Below are positions 12,201-24,200 of a stretch of 64,000 bases of DNA, one piece after another (positions within the stretch are counted from its first letter, which is position 1; each line of letters opens with the position of its first letter). The stretch lies in NCBI GenBank assembly GCA_037783545.1, contig JBBELK010000438.1, forward strand, positions 620,001 through 684,000, read 5' to 3'. The DNA is from Henricia sp. BOLD:AAB3569 (Eukaryota; Echinodermata; Asteroidea; Spinulosida; Echinasteridae). The notes below the pieces were generated by a model, which was given only the letters and a program-made list of their open reading frames with translations, made no database searches and was not told the DNA's origin. The position numbers and the translations under genes were made by a program.

Positions 12201-15200
12201 ATTGCACGGCGGTTGTATGTACTGCGGAGGCGGTCATTGGCGGTGCCGCGGCGATCCCACTGCGTATTGGCCAAACCCGCGGTGGCACTGCGGAAGTTTT
12301 GAACATGTTCAAAGTTTCCGCCGTGCCACCGCGAAGGTCTGCGGTTTTGACAGTTTTCCGCGGTGCTACGGCGATCAATGACGGAACCACTGCGGAACCA
12401 CGGCGATCATGGCGGTGCCACTGCGGTTTATGCCGTACAAGCACCGCAGTGGCACCGCGCCTCCGGTGTGACGGGGGTATAAGTGGTGGTTGCCGCCGGG
12501 GCGCGATATTCTTTCCGTACCGCGCCGCAGTTTAGCGGACATTGCTTCTGATTGGTTTATAACCCCCATGCATATGTTGCATACTGATGTGTTTTGTCGA
12601 TGACTACCTGTACCTCAACATAACCCCACACCTAGGCCACACTCTTTCCTCAATTAATAGTGACAAAAATGAATACGACTCAAAGGAGATTCGTCGAACC
12701 CGCAATCTCGATTGATAGTCCCATGTCTTAACCACTAGACTACCAAACGACTCGACAAACCCTTTAATTTTCTTCCTTATATGCCTTTTATTTAATAACT
12801 CTTGAGGGCGCTATATAGAAAATATGAATATTAATTTACAATGCACTAATCAGAAACCTCGATGAAGCCTATAGCTAATATGTGGTACGGAAAGAAATAT
12901 CGCCACCGGCGCAGACTCGTGTATCACGTGATGACTAAAAGAACGTTCCGGTGCATTACGGCTTATACAACTCTATGTTCCGGTGTAAGTTTGTGTTACA
13001 CGGTGTAAGCATCTCGAACGCCCCTATTGTGAGGCACACAATGAACTAGCCTGGTTCCCGCTCCACATATTCCACATACAACGACTGAATATGAGTACCG
13101 GCTACTTTCGTGTTTAAAATAGCACTTTAAGCATTACGTCATGCATTTATTTTTAGGAGCACATAACCGTTAAATTTCAAAGCGCGCTGCGCGCTATATG
13201 GCATGAGTGTACAACAATTTGAAAGGGGTTATTCCTTATTTGACCAATACAAATTTAATATATTAACCTTAAAATATTAAAGGGCCTGTGACATGCTAAA
13301 CAACTTTGTGCCTAAGCTTTGCTTCATAATGACGGATTACTTGTTCAGCAAGACATACTATTGTTCGTTTGGATGTATTAAAATCAATAAAAGGTGGCCT
13401 TTTTCAACTTTGAAGATTTCATTGCAATAAATCACAGACAGAGGGCGCTGTTTGGAGTGCATCACATAAGGAAGACAGAAGGGAAAGGTTAAGAAAAAAC
13501 ATAAGACTTCAAGTTGGACTTGTGGCAAATTGCTGCAGTTTCTACCCCCAGTTTTGTCATGGGTTACAGCAGGCAACATGTAAAACAAACTCAGATAGCC
13601 ATGGATTACAAAAGTTTCAGGAAAATTGAGAACAAAGTGGAATCTTTTGTGCACAGTTGAATGTGATTTTCCTGTGTTTGCCTCTTGTGACATCGTGACC
13701 TTGGTCATGAATATGCATATTCGCATTAGCATAAAAACTAAAAACCTTTGTTTTAACCCCTAAAGCAAGCTCCAAATAGGATTTTGATGACTTTAACTGA
13801 GTAGAGTGGTTTTAAAGCATATATTTCATTGATAAAAATCCTAAATAAGGGGCCCTTTAAATATGCCCATTTTAATATACATGTAGGCTGGCATCAAAAA
13901 GAAATTTCAAACATTATCTGCATCACCCAGTGAGCTCCTACGGTTACCGTAACTATAGCCACTGCGTAGTTTTAAATCCGTGGCATCACCATAAATACAC
14001 ACGCAGCGGCACGCGCACGTACGTGCACGCGACGTCAATTCAAGTTCTCGAAACAATGACGAATTGTACCCGACGATTAACGGTAACGTCCGGACGACCA
14101 AACGTGCATTCGGGTAACTTGGGGAACCTTCGGAAAAAGGAGGAATTCCTCCTGTTTCAAAATGGCGGAATTGGCGGCTGCCGGACCTTAAATTCAGTCT
14201 AGTCAAAGAATGTTTGGTCCGGGTACCAGACTAACAATGAACTAGACTGGTTCCCGTCCACATATTCCACACAGGAGAATATAAGGACAGGTAAAAGGCT
14301 CTTCATCTTGATCTGTAATTGGTCGTCTTTGCGCGTGCGCATTGTGTTTTTTTATATTAAAAAATTGGCCAAGCCTTTGCTTTAGGCAATGTACTTTATT
14401 TACATAATTGGATATGTTCGACACGCACGGCCAAGTTACAAATGTCAATGCAAAATCTGCGCACTTAATAAAAAAATTAAAATAATAATAACCACGTGAC
14501 GGCCAGAATTCTGCCCGTCATGGCTGCCCTTTACCTAGTCTGGTACCCGGACCAAAAATTATTTGACTAGACTGAATTTAAGGTCCGGCAGGCGTAATTT
14601 TTTTTCCCAGGATGGTTAAGGGAAGATTGCTCCTGATTGGCCTAACCACATGCATATATTGCATACTGAAGTGTTTTGTTGATAGCTGTCACTTAACACA
14701 ACTGCGTGGTTCGAGAGTTAGACTATAGGTCTTTCCTCAATTAATGAAGAAAAAAACTACGAGAGAAGAGATTCGAACCCACAATCTCTCGATTAATAGT
14801 CCCACGTCTTAACCACTAGACTACCAAACGACTCGACAAACCCTTAAATTTTCTTTCTTATATCCCTTTTATTTAATAACTCTTGAGGGCGCTATATAGA
14901 AAATATGAATATTCATTTACAATGCACCAATCAAAAGCAGAGAATATTCTCAATGGCCTTTACCATCCTGGGAAAAAAAATTACGCGTCCGGCAGCCGTC
15001 AATTCCGCCATTTTGAAACAGGAGGAATTCCTCCTTTTTCCGAAGGTTCCCGAAGTTACCCGAATGCACGTCCGGACGTTACCGTTAATCGTCGGGTACA
15101 ATTCGTCATTGTTTCGAGAATTTGAATTGACATCGCGTGCACGTACGCGTGCCGCTGCGTGTGTATTTATGGTGATGCCACGGATTTAAAACTACGCAAT

Positions 15201-18200
15201 TCTATAGTTACGGCATGGAGGAAGAAACAAACAACCGTTTGAATGGCTATAGTTACGGGATTGCAACAGCAGATTAAAACTCATGTACAATATGGAGCTC
15301 ACTCGGTGATGCAGACAAGGTTTGAATTTTCCAGAATTGTCTTTTTGATGCTAGCCTACATGATTAAAATGGGCATATTTAATATTTTAAGGTTAATATA
15401 TTAAGTTTGTATTGGTCAAATATAGAATAACCCCTGTCAAATTGTTGTACACTCATGCCATATCGCGCAGCGCGCGCGCTTTGAAAATTAACGGTTATGT
15501 GCTCCTAAAAATAAATGCATGACGTAATGCTTAAAATGCTATTTTAAACACGACAGTAGCCGGTCCTCATATTCAGTCGTTGTAATATGTGGAGCGGGAA
15601 CCAGTCTACCCTTTACCGAACCAATCTATAGGGATCGGGAACCAATCTAACAATGAACATTTTCAACACGGGGCCAAACTATTTTTTTCTGCAAGCCTCG
15701 CTTTGGTTACTTTAATTTTAAAAGAGGACAAGGGAAGATGGCCGCAAAGATTTCCATTTTAAGGGGCGTCTACGCGCACTTTCGCGGAAAATGGCTTTGC
15801 GCGCAGCTGTTTCATATATAGTAACCCCTGGCCAAATGAAACATATTTTTAGCCAATCTGTGAAAATATTTTAAAGAAGCTGATTTCAACTGATTTTGGT
15901 AGGCGTGGGGGTCAACATTTACCAACATCCCCCCAAAAAAACCAAACTGGTTTGCCGTTTGTGTAGTTGAAACCGTGCATTTGGTGCACATACGGTGGTC
16001 GTATAAGAACATTAAAAAAAACCGGAGCTACCTGACGGTGTGACGAATTTGAGGAAACATTACAAGCCTGAAGGTGAATATCCTGAGATCTCAGGGAATT
16101 TCCACTCTGCTAAGCGACGTTACAATACCCTGAGGAAATCCACGCAAATCTATGGAGTAAGCTGGCTGTTGTGTTCAGCCAACACACACCCGAGTCATTT
16201 TGATGTAATTTAATCAATTTGGTCATGTTTATGCCGAAAATAAACGATTTCTATACTTTCTAGAAATTGTATTGGGTTCTATTCCTGGCTTTATAACTGT
16301 CCCATTCCTACCAACATTTCCGGCGACGATCTTATTTACTCCTTATGGGTCCAGAGAGGCGACAAGATTTCTGTCGCTTGTTCCCCAGCGAAATGGGGCC
16401 GGTTTCAACATTAACAGGGCCTCGGTACGCACGATCGGGGAGTGCGTTAAAGGGGCACTATTTTAAGAGGATGGAAGGTGAAAGGTTATAAAAAGTCTAA
16501 CTTTGGTTTGAAAAATATAAGGCGAACATGACCGTTTTATCGTTGCTAATATTTTCGGTGGCATAATTTTCTTGGCAAATGTTTGCGAATATATTTACAA
16601 ACATGTTTGCAAAGGCGTATGACATCGCAAAATACATTTGTTTATGAAGATAATTGCGACATTGCAAATATTTGCAAAAATATCTGTGGTATGCCATGTC
16701 CCTTGTGTGCCATCATAAAACCCTGTGCAGCTATTTACATAAAACGGTACTGCCCCCAATGCTGAACTTCCGGGGAGAGATTAGTGAGGTTTCGGTGTGC
16801 ACAGTTAGTCATTACGACTACGATTAGCCAAACCTCCAAATCGTTACCTTTCGCTGTCCTCTTTTTACTAAGGTATACACCATGAATCCGGTAACTAATA
16901 TAGTGATGTCCCCTAACTTGGCGCACTTCGACAACTCACTGGAAATCCGCTCACCTTATAGCAAAACCCCCTAGCAGAATTAGTTGAAACTTACACACCT
17001 TGTAGTATAATTCATAGGCTCCAAGAAAAAGTAATACTTTAATATTTTGACTCATCAACAAGTACAAAATAACACAAACAACTTTTTTTCCCGAAATCGC
17101 CCGGACTGTCCCCTTACGTGGAGCGCGTCGCTGATTGGCTGAAACGGTTTGATGCCTTACTACGATGGCCCACAAAGGCCACTTGCACGCACACACTGTG
17201 ACACTGTACACAACGCCAGTATGCCTGGTTTTATTCACGTGAAATGCCTATTACAGGCTTCCGTGTATGGTGTCATGACAACCTGAAGCGAACGGCGATT
17301 CCTTCACATTCCGGTGAATTTCTAGTAACTGAATGATTCTTCTCCGTATTTCAGTTTTAGAATTTATGAAGGTACTTGAGAACTTTATTTCCATTTAATG
17401 CCAAGTGCAACAGATTGTTTATTGCGCCAAGAGAGAACGGAAAGTAAAGCCCGCCACGTTAGGGGCCGCGCCACGTTGGGGGACATCAACAATATCTCCT
17501 CCCTGCATAACCGCCATAGCTGGGGGGCTTCCAGTGCATGGGCTGTGCGTTTTGTGTTGCTGTTAGAACGAAAAGCGCTCATCCATTACATGCACAAACG
17601 AGCCTCCTTCGCGTATACGCGACGCGCCCGCCTTCGCGCGCACACAACCCTACAAAGACGCGCAACTTGTTCGAAGTAAACAAATGCAGCTTCAGCAACA
17701 ACAAAAACATACAGTTCATTCAGTGGAAGCCCCCCAGCTAAGGCGGATATACAGGGACGAAGATCTTATTACCGGATTGGTGTATAGAGGCGTAGCTATC
17801 AGTGTAAACAACAAAACAACACTTGGGATATTTGTGTAAACGCCACAAGTACGCACAAATACGCACAAATCGATGACGTAAAATTCACTAATAGTCGTCG
17901 TTTTGCCTAACCGTATGCGACCGAAACCTCCCTATTCCCAAGACTACTACTACTAGTATTAGCCTTTTAGAAGTATGGCGGGACAAAAGGAGAGGGCGCA
18001 ATTTCAAAATCAAAATAGCGTCTACTGTGCTCGCTTTGCGATCGTACAGACATGACAGAGCAGAGGAAGAACATTTGGACAAAAAAGACGCTAAAGAATC
18101 AAAATAAGCTTTAGAAAATGCAGTTTGCATACTTGCAACAAACGCTGAATGCAGGGGAATGACTAGCCCAGGTTGGACTCCGTACCGCATACTACATGGG

Positions 18201-21200
18201 GATACGGAGTCCAACAGCCGATTTCACGAAAGAGTGCAGCCTGCGCAACTTTTGAAAAATGGCGCAAGCCCCATAGCTTGCGTGTTATCACCGCTAAATT
18301 GTTGCGCGACTTACGCAATAAAATGTTGCGCAAGTGGGTTTACGCAACTGCGTAAGTTTCGTGAAATCGGCTGCAGGATATGAAGTTCCAAAAACAGGGT
18401 GAACATTTTTGTAACAAAAAAAATCAATATTTCTACCTTGTGCAGGAAGCCAGTAATGTGCTAACAAAGTTCCATGTGTCCTAATCTTTGGGATTGCCGG
18501 GTTTAGAAATCCACTACACATCACCGAACTGCATATTCCGGAGGAAAACGGCAAAAAGTCACGCTAATTTGCTATATATTTGTGCACAAATAATCCACTA
18601 CTATACAGACAGCCAAGTTACGTTCAGCTTATTTTGTTCTCACCGCGCGCGTATAGTCGAGTCCCGCGTACGCGTGCCAGCCGGCCGTGCGCGCGTCGCA
18701 ACTAAACTAGGCCATGACCTCGGCGCATTGCGTGCCTGAAATCGTGACGCCGCACGCGCAAGCCTATCCAAACTTCACGATGCGTGACGCGACGGCAGCT
18801 GTTATTTATTTCTCTGAACTTTAACGTTAGGTTGTGCCTTAGATTTCACTATTTTGTTCATCAAATTTGGTATATACGACATTTAAACCTTCCGTTCCTG
18901 TAAATGAAGACACAAAGGATATACGGACATCAATTCGACGTCCACTAAAAGGTAAAATAGCTCAACAATTTATGTGCAAGTTTCAGTCCCCCTGTTTAGA
19001 GACATCGTGACCTGGACGTCACTCGTAATGCAATGAAGACGACGTCCAACCTGGGCTAGGGAATGACTATAAATAAAGTAGAACAGTTGGAAGAAAGGTA
19101 ATCCTAAATGACTTTCTACGCCGCTTCTGCCGAAGTTCGCACCAAGTTTGACGTCGATGACAGATTTGACGGGTGTGGTTGAAACCCGGAGGTCGGAGGT
19201 AACCCGGAGGTAGAATTTTTTGTGACTGTGTAGTACATGCTACAACCTATACCTCCATCCTGAGATATCAGGGAATTTCCACTCTGCAAAGCGACGTGAC
19301 AATACCCTGAGGAAATACACGCAAATCTGTGGAGCGAGCCGGCTGTTGTCTTGAGCCAACTCACGCCCGAGTCATTTTGATGTAATTTTATTAATTCGGT
19401 CATGTTATGCCGAAAAGAAACAATTTCTATACTTTCTAGAAATTGTATTGGGTTCCGTTCCTTATGACTGTCCCATTCCTACCAAACTTTCAAACGACGA
19501 ACCTTATTTACTCCGCAGTTTTTCAAATTAATAACAGGGATGCATGCTGACGAATGTAATGGAACGGATCCCCCAGTATGCTTTAAATAGCAGCCGATCG
19601 CCGACGCGGACAACGGCTAGCATTACCGAGTACATGTATCACATGCATGCACAGTGTTTACAATCTGCGCGCGTTACATTTGAATGCCTGCAATCGTGCT
19701 ACAATGCACTGCAAGCGTCCTGATTGGTCCAGCAGAGGCGACAAGATTTCTGTCGCTAGTCCCACCGCCAAATGGGGCCTTTTTCAACAGGGCCACTGTA
19801 CGCAGGAGTTAAGCCCGCCGCACACCTTTGCGATTTACCGGATAATCGGATCATCGGACCACTTACCGGAAAGGTGTGCGCTGAAACAGCTCGGGCCGGT
19901 TTGACCGCACACCATAGACCGGAGCAAATCAAACTTGTTTGATTTTTCCGGATCCGATGGTGCGGTGTCCGATGAGCCGGTAAATCGCAAAGGTGTGCGG
20001 CGGGCTTTAGGGAGTGCGTTAAAGGGGCACTGTTGCAAGAGGATGACCTACCTCCGGCTTGTTATTTTAATACCACGTAGCTAGCTCCGGAGCCACCGAC
20101 CGTCAACGCACCAACTACACGTTAGCAAAACAAATCTACCTCCGGGTATCCTGCAGTCATCTAAATTGGTCGGAGGTACCCGGAGCAAAGGTATCCTCGA
20201 GTCATGATATTTAGGATACCTTTGCTTTGGGTACCTCCGACCATGCTCCTACCTAGCCCTACAAATAGGGCTGTAAATAGCTCACTTTTGAAATCTGACT
20301 TTGGTATTTTTTTCGTATACATTGAACAAAGATTTTAAGGAAATTACCTCCTGGAATCAACACATAATGTAATTTTAAGATATACTTCCCACTTGCACTT
20401 TTGTCGCAAATGTTGCTTTTCTGTAGAAAAATCACGTTTTCTTCTTCAAAAATTGCCTTCAGTTAGTGCACAAGATAACCATTCACGCGCGCGCGCAGCG
20501 CCCTCTGTTATCGCGCCTATGCACAGAACGCTCGCCACGTCATTTTGTGCATTACTTTATGCAGTAATTTTATCATTTATTTATCTCAGAAATGCAACAT
20601 TTGCGACAGAAGTGTCAGTGGGAAGTATATCTTAGATTTGAATAAGCTATCAATTCCAATATAAATTCACCCAAATCCGTGTTCAATGTATATGAAAAAA
20701 AATCCCTGACTTTTTACACTGTCGCTATTACAGCCCTATACTTGAGGTCCGTACGACAATGCTAAGTTTCAAACTGCTTAAATCCGGGATAGTTTAACTG
20801 CAAATATCGTTTTAGTGCCAATATCATCCAACATCTCGGTGTTGTTAGTTTTCACTATCTCCCATCAAACCATGTTGTATTTGTATATTAACACCTGTCC
20901 ATGGGTACCACAGACTTACTGTGCATGTGTGAACTTTTAACGGCTGTATGTGTTTTATATTTGGCACGCTTTTTGGTGTCTAAATCGTATGGGTTTTATC
21001 CAGTCCAAAAATAAGCAATAAACTAGAAATCTTGTGTTTGTCACTTTGAACATGGAGGAAGCTCCATGCTTTGACAAACACCAGGGCCCAATTTCATAGA
21101 GCTGTTTAACAGCCCATTTTCTGTTAACCGAGCATCAGGCTATTTCATAGACATCGTTAACGGTAAGCAACTGAAAACCTGCCTTAACCGCAGAGCCAAA

Positions 21201-24200
21201 TTTTGCTTAAAGGAACACGTTGCCTTCAGATTTCACGAAATCTCACGTTTGAGGGTGTTCCTTATACTTATTAAGAGTTGTTCTTGCAATAAAACACATT
21301 TAATGTGTTATAATTAGTGAATGGTAATTTAAAAAAACAAACACTGACCTCTGACCCCCACTACATGTCCCGCGAAATGTATACGTATTTCAAGCCGTCA
21401 ATACGATCGTCCGGGTAGTGGGCAAAATGCAGCGACGAACAGGAGTTAGGCAGGTGTCCCGATCTCAGATGTTCCGCGTGCTCAGATGTTCCGATGACCA
21501 AATATGGTAGCCTACGTCACGGAACGTCATGCGCACAGCATACGTAATTATACCAGTTTAGGTGAAGTGCTGAGTTGATCAGCAGAATTCGCGCCATGTA
21601 CGTAGCGCGCAGTATGTACAGGTACTGGGTACGGTCACAGGTTTCTCCACGTTTCTGGTAGGGTACCGTATGCGTACGGGGATATACGGTAGTCTCATTT
21701 TTGCAAGATGGCGGCCGCGGAGCGTTCATGCCGTTTCGCCGTATTTAGAGAGAAAAACGAACAAATAATTTATTACTTGAGCAAGGGGTCTTACGCAGCA
21801 GGGCTTTCTGAGAGTCAGAAGAGAGTCGTGCGTGTGCAGGCAAAGAAACACACGTACGATGAGGCCAGACACATTCGCAAGGGGACAGTTTTACCTTTTA
21901 CACCGGGACATGTGAGCACGCGGAACATCTGAGATCGTGCACGCAACGTGCTGAACTGTTCCGTGACGTCATCGGAACATCTGAGCACGCGGAACATCTG
22001 AGACCGTGACACCGGCGCCGTAGCCAGTGGTCAGGTAAACCTATCAGATGAACGCAAGGTACCATACCATTCTCCGCCTCCCGAGACATGTGTGAAATGT
22101 AAACACATGAACCCACACACACCGACTGGCTGTCAAAAAATGGATCGTCAAGAGAACACAGCAGACGCGTCAAAAAAGAAAAAACGAAAACCTCGCCAAT
22201 CAGGGTAAGAATATTGTCATGGGACAAACCGATAGAAAGGACTTGGATGATTTATACCCAATGGTTATTGTAGACACGAATTAAAAAAACAGGCACATCA
22301 CACGCAACGGAGGAAGGAAAAATAATTTCTTTCTCCAGGCTGGAAATAAGACTAATATAATTTCTCCGCCATTTATGGGAGTCAAGATTTTGACTCCCAT
22401 AAATGGCGGAGCGTGCTGCTTCGAGAAATTACGCAAAATTGAAGCATTTCTAAGGCACGTTTGTGTGGATCATTATATTCTACTTTTTAAACATCTTTCA
22501 GATCGTGCTCATTATACTTCAAACGCTTGTAATAGCCCAAAAACGCACAATAAAGCGCAACCCGAAGGCAACGTTTCCTTTAAGACATTGACGCAATAAT
22601 GGCGGTTTCCAAGCGCGCCCATGCCTAAGCACGCCGCGGCCGTGAAATAGCCTTAATAGTCCGGGAGCCCACTGGGATTTGATGTGACTTTTGCGCCCAA
22701 AAGGTTTGACTGCTAAAATGAGTTGTATGGACCGTGGTAACTGTGGAAAGGCAATTCTTGCAAAACGGGGGTGGTGCGTTTGGGGAGGGGGACGCTGACA
22801 AAACCCCCCAAAATCGGTTTTAATTAGACTTTCGCGCCCAAGCTTAATTCCGGTACCAAATGATAGCCAACAATGTGCCAATCACGAAATTACAACGTAA
22901 GAACGGAAAATATGGTGCGTAATTATTTTAAGAACGGTCTTAATTAGTCAAAAAATACGTTTTAATTAGACTTCCGTGCCCAAGCATAATTCTGGCACCA
23001 TATGACAGCCAACAACGTGCTGATCACAAAAATATAACGTAAGAACGCAAAATATGGTGCAAATTTGGTTTAAGAACGGTCTTAATTAGTGCTCATTTAG
23101 CGCGCGCCGTTAGTAACACTCGAGAAAAGACTAACATGCGGCGAACCACGCGCATATACACACACACAGTACACACAGATTCGTATGTGGCGCATGGCGC
23201 GCGCTAGTCTTTTTACAGGGCATGTGTAGCTAGTGTGCGATGTACAATACAATGTATTGTAGGCTATACTGTACTGTACAAGTTGTTATACAGGCCGTTG
23301 CGTTCAAAGCGCGTAGCAAGTACTGGACTTCGATATTAAAAAGCCGTTGTTTATAGCTTTTTTTTGCTTCTTTTCCATGAGAGAAATGACTTTGGCATGG
23401 GATTATACAGTCATACGATAACATTACACTGCAGTGTACCTCCGTAAGCGTGATTCCCTGATATGTATGTTTGGGGCCGTGTTCGGTATAGGCAGTTTCT
23501 TGCTCAGAGATGTGAGCTCTAAACAAATACGAGAAGGCAAATGGGAATTGAGACACATAAAGAGAAAAAAGTGGAAACTTTCTGTACATTTGCACACGAA
23601 AAGACTGGGGGGCGGGGAGAAAATTAAAGAGCAATGAGGAAATCAACTGAAAAGTTGAGTTTCACATGCAGATTGCATGTTTGAAGACGTTTCATTGCAG
23701 GGATTTGTTGTCATCGTAATTTCCCTGTCATAATTTAATAATAATGTTGCAAAATACAGGCAGTAAAGATGTTGTCCATTTTGTTAAATATTTGAAATAT
23801 TTCAACACGTCCCGCTGTAGCCTGGGTTTTGGAACTAAATGGGTCGTGCACCGAATTAATTCACATTATGCGGCACGATATGTGGCAGAGGGTATCCCCC
23901 TATCATTGTTCCCCCATTGTGTATCAAACATCCAAGGGATTCCAAAGGAATTCCTTTTATTTTTTGGGGGGGAGGGGGGGGGGGTTGGGGGGGGGGGGGG
24001 GGGGGGGGGTGCGTTGAAGGGAAGAGTACCTGGGTTGAGAGTGGGAAGAGAGGGGCGTTAGGAGTCCCTTTGTCATATATATCGTGCTGGGTATGAAGAA
24101 TCACTACGCCAACCCGATAGTACGCCCACAAAAAGTGTTCAGGCACGTTCGTACCAACAAATGCATTTTATTCGTTCCCTCCGGGGAACAACCTCCGTGT

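Larger units (their letters stand above)
11590..13025 (-). mobile_element. Interrupted copy of the GGGGCGTTCGAG element
   Basis: 11590-11750 matches, on the opposite strand, the part of 54000-54487 around GACACAAAATAGGAGGGAAT and the GTGACGTCACC block. 12886-13025 matches the CACGTGATACACGAGTCTG and terminal GTAAGCATCTCGAACGCCCC blocks. The GC-rich repeat and the SINE-like repeat lie between them. Confidence 0.5.
19170..20180 (+). repeat. Repeat R2 split by an insertion
   Basis: 19170-19250 plus 20045-20180 together match the uninterrupted repeat at 44983-45198 (GGTTGAAACCCGGAGGT..., then CCTACCTCCGGCTTG...CAACTACACGTTAG). The gap is filled by R1 copy 2. Confidence 0.65.
21211..22579. mobile_element. 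TTAA-flanked non-autonomous element
   Basis: Ends AGGAACACGTTGCCTTC and complement (one-base indel), with TTAA at 21207-21210 and 22580-22583. TTAA targets are known for piggyBac and Kolobok groups. It contains a second inverted-repeat unit (21454-22012) and a perfect 22-bp-arm hairpin (22364-22411). No transposase seen. Confidence 0.7.

Noticed and set aside
11849-12569. Several open frames on both strands at 11849-12569
   Set aside because: GC-rich scrambled repeat; frames lack family features and overlap on both strands.
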